Shown: positions 63,714 to 64,000 of the stretch, piece after piece | How positions within the stretch are numbered: position 1 is the first letter of the stretch | How the letters are laid out: every line of letters starts with the position of its first letter | DNA from: Hirudinaria manillensis | Lineage: Eukaryota; Annelida; Clitellata; Hirudinida; Hirudinidae | Direction: 5' to 3' | DNA: 64,000 nt | Assembly: GCA_034509925.1 (NCBI GenBank) | Contig: CM067534.1 | Span: 9,619,501-9,683,500, forward strand | Position numbers and translations under genes: made by a program | Notes under the pieces: generated by a model | Databases searched by the model: none | What the model saw: the letters and a program-made list of their open reading frames with translations, nothing else | What the model was told of the DNA's origin: nothing

Positions 63714-64000
63714 ACTAATACGTTTTGTGGCATTCCAAAAGTTCTTGAGAGTTGGCTTGGCATAATTAACTTTATGAGTAACTCGTTTCAATGCGCACAT
63801 CATTTTGAGGGAGTTTATTTTTCACAAAACAGACACTCGTGCCATAGAAAAATAATAAAACTGTACAAGTACATATTGCTCATATTGTAATACTGTTAAC
63901 TGCGGTCGGTCACATGCAAAACACACAAAAATACTTCGACGAACAAAACTCGGATGCTGTCACGTTGATATGTAGGTTGATAAACAGCTCGAGAAACTCA
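63714..64000. other. 3' flank of TMEM203
   Basis: AT-rich sequence with AATAAAA at about 63,851-63,857, a plausible polyadenylation signal for TMEM203 about 140 bp after its stop. No further gene recognised to the window end. Confidence 0.4.

Overview
The window is nuclear DNA from an animal. It is AT-rich, and its genes are split into many short exons (about 25-650 bp) joined mostly by GT-AG introns. Introns and spacers are full of simple repeats. The gene set (GEMIN5, TARDBP/TDP-43, a CUX homeobox gene, SH2B adaptor, DZIP1, METTL18, TMEM203, an M13 metallopeptidase) points to a bilaterian animal. Compact genes and short introns suggest an invertebrate; I cannot name the species. All gene models below were assembled by hand from splice sites, reading phase and protein family resemblance.

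Layout: 139-1014 (+) 3' part of an R-type (ricin-B) lectin; 3630-12252 (-) GEMIN5; 13086-17545 (-) single-pass membrane protein with PAN/apple-like modules and two CUB domains; 18938-20205 (+) CEP15/C3orf14-like gene with a frame break near its end; 20338-22403 (-) TDP-43; 22794-24388 (+) pipsqueak-type HTH protein with a prion-like middle; 25154-31444 (-) neprilysin-like M13 peptidase; 33087-34731 (-) METTL18 histidine methyltransferase; 34892-35277 (+) weak small gene; 36083-53253 (-) CUX-type CUT/homeobox gene with large repeat-filled 5' introns; 54820-57725 (-) SH2B adaptor; 58225-58667 (+) unrecognised 84-residue protein; 58748-63023 (-) DZIP1; 63303-63713 (+) TMEM203.

These are mostly unrelated housekeeping and developmental genes, not an operon-like system. 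Several sit in tight divergent pairs that may share promoters: TDP-43/HTH gene (390 bp), DZIP1/TMEM203 (279 bp), METTL18/small gene (160 bp), SH2B/84-aa gene (499 bp). Others are tightly convergent: CEP15-like/TDP-43 and 84-aa gene/DZIP1.

The most unusual signal is in the CUX gene. A 21-bp tandem duplication spanning an exon-intron boundary makes five consecutive in-frame copies of the same splice donor. Other notable points are three GC-AG introns, a possible +1 frame break at a TGA codon, tRNA-like SINE fragments in the CUX introns, and a possible relic alternative exon in the M13 peptidase gene.
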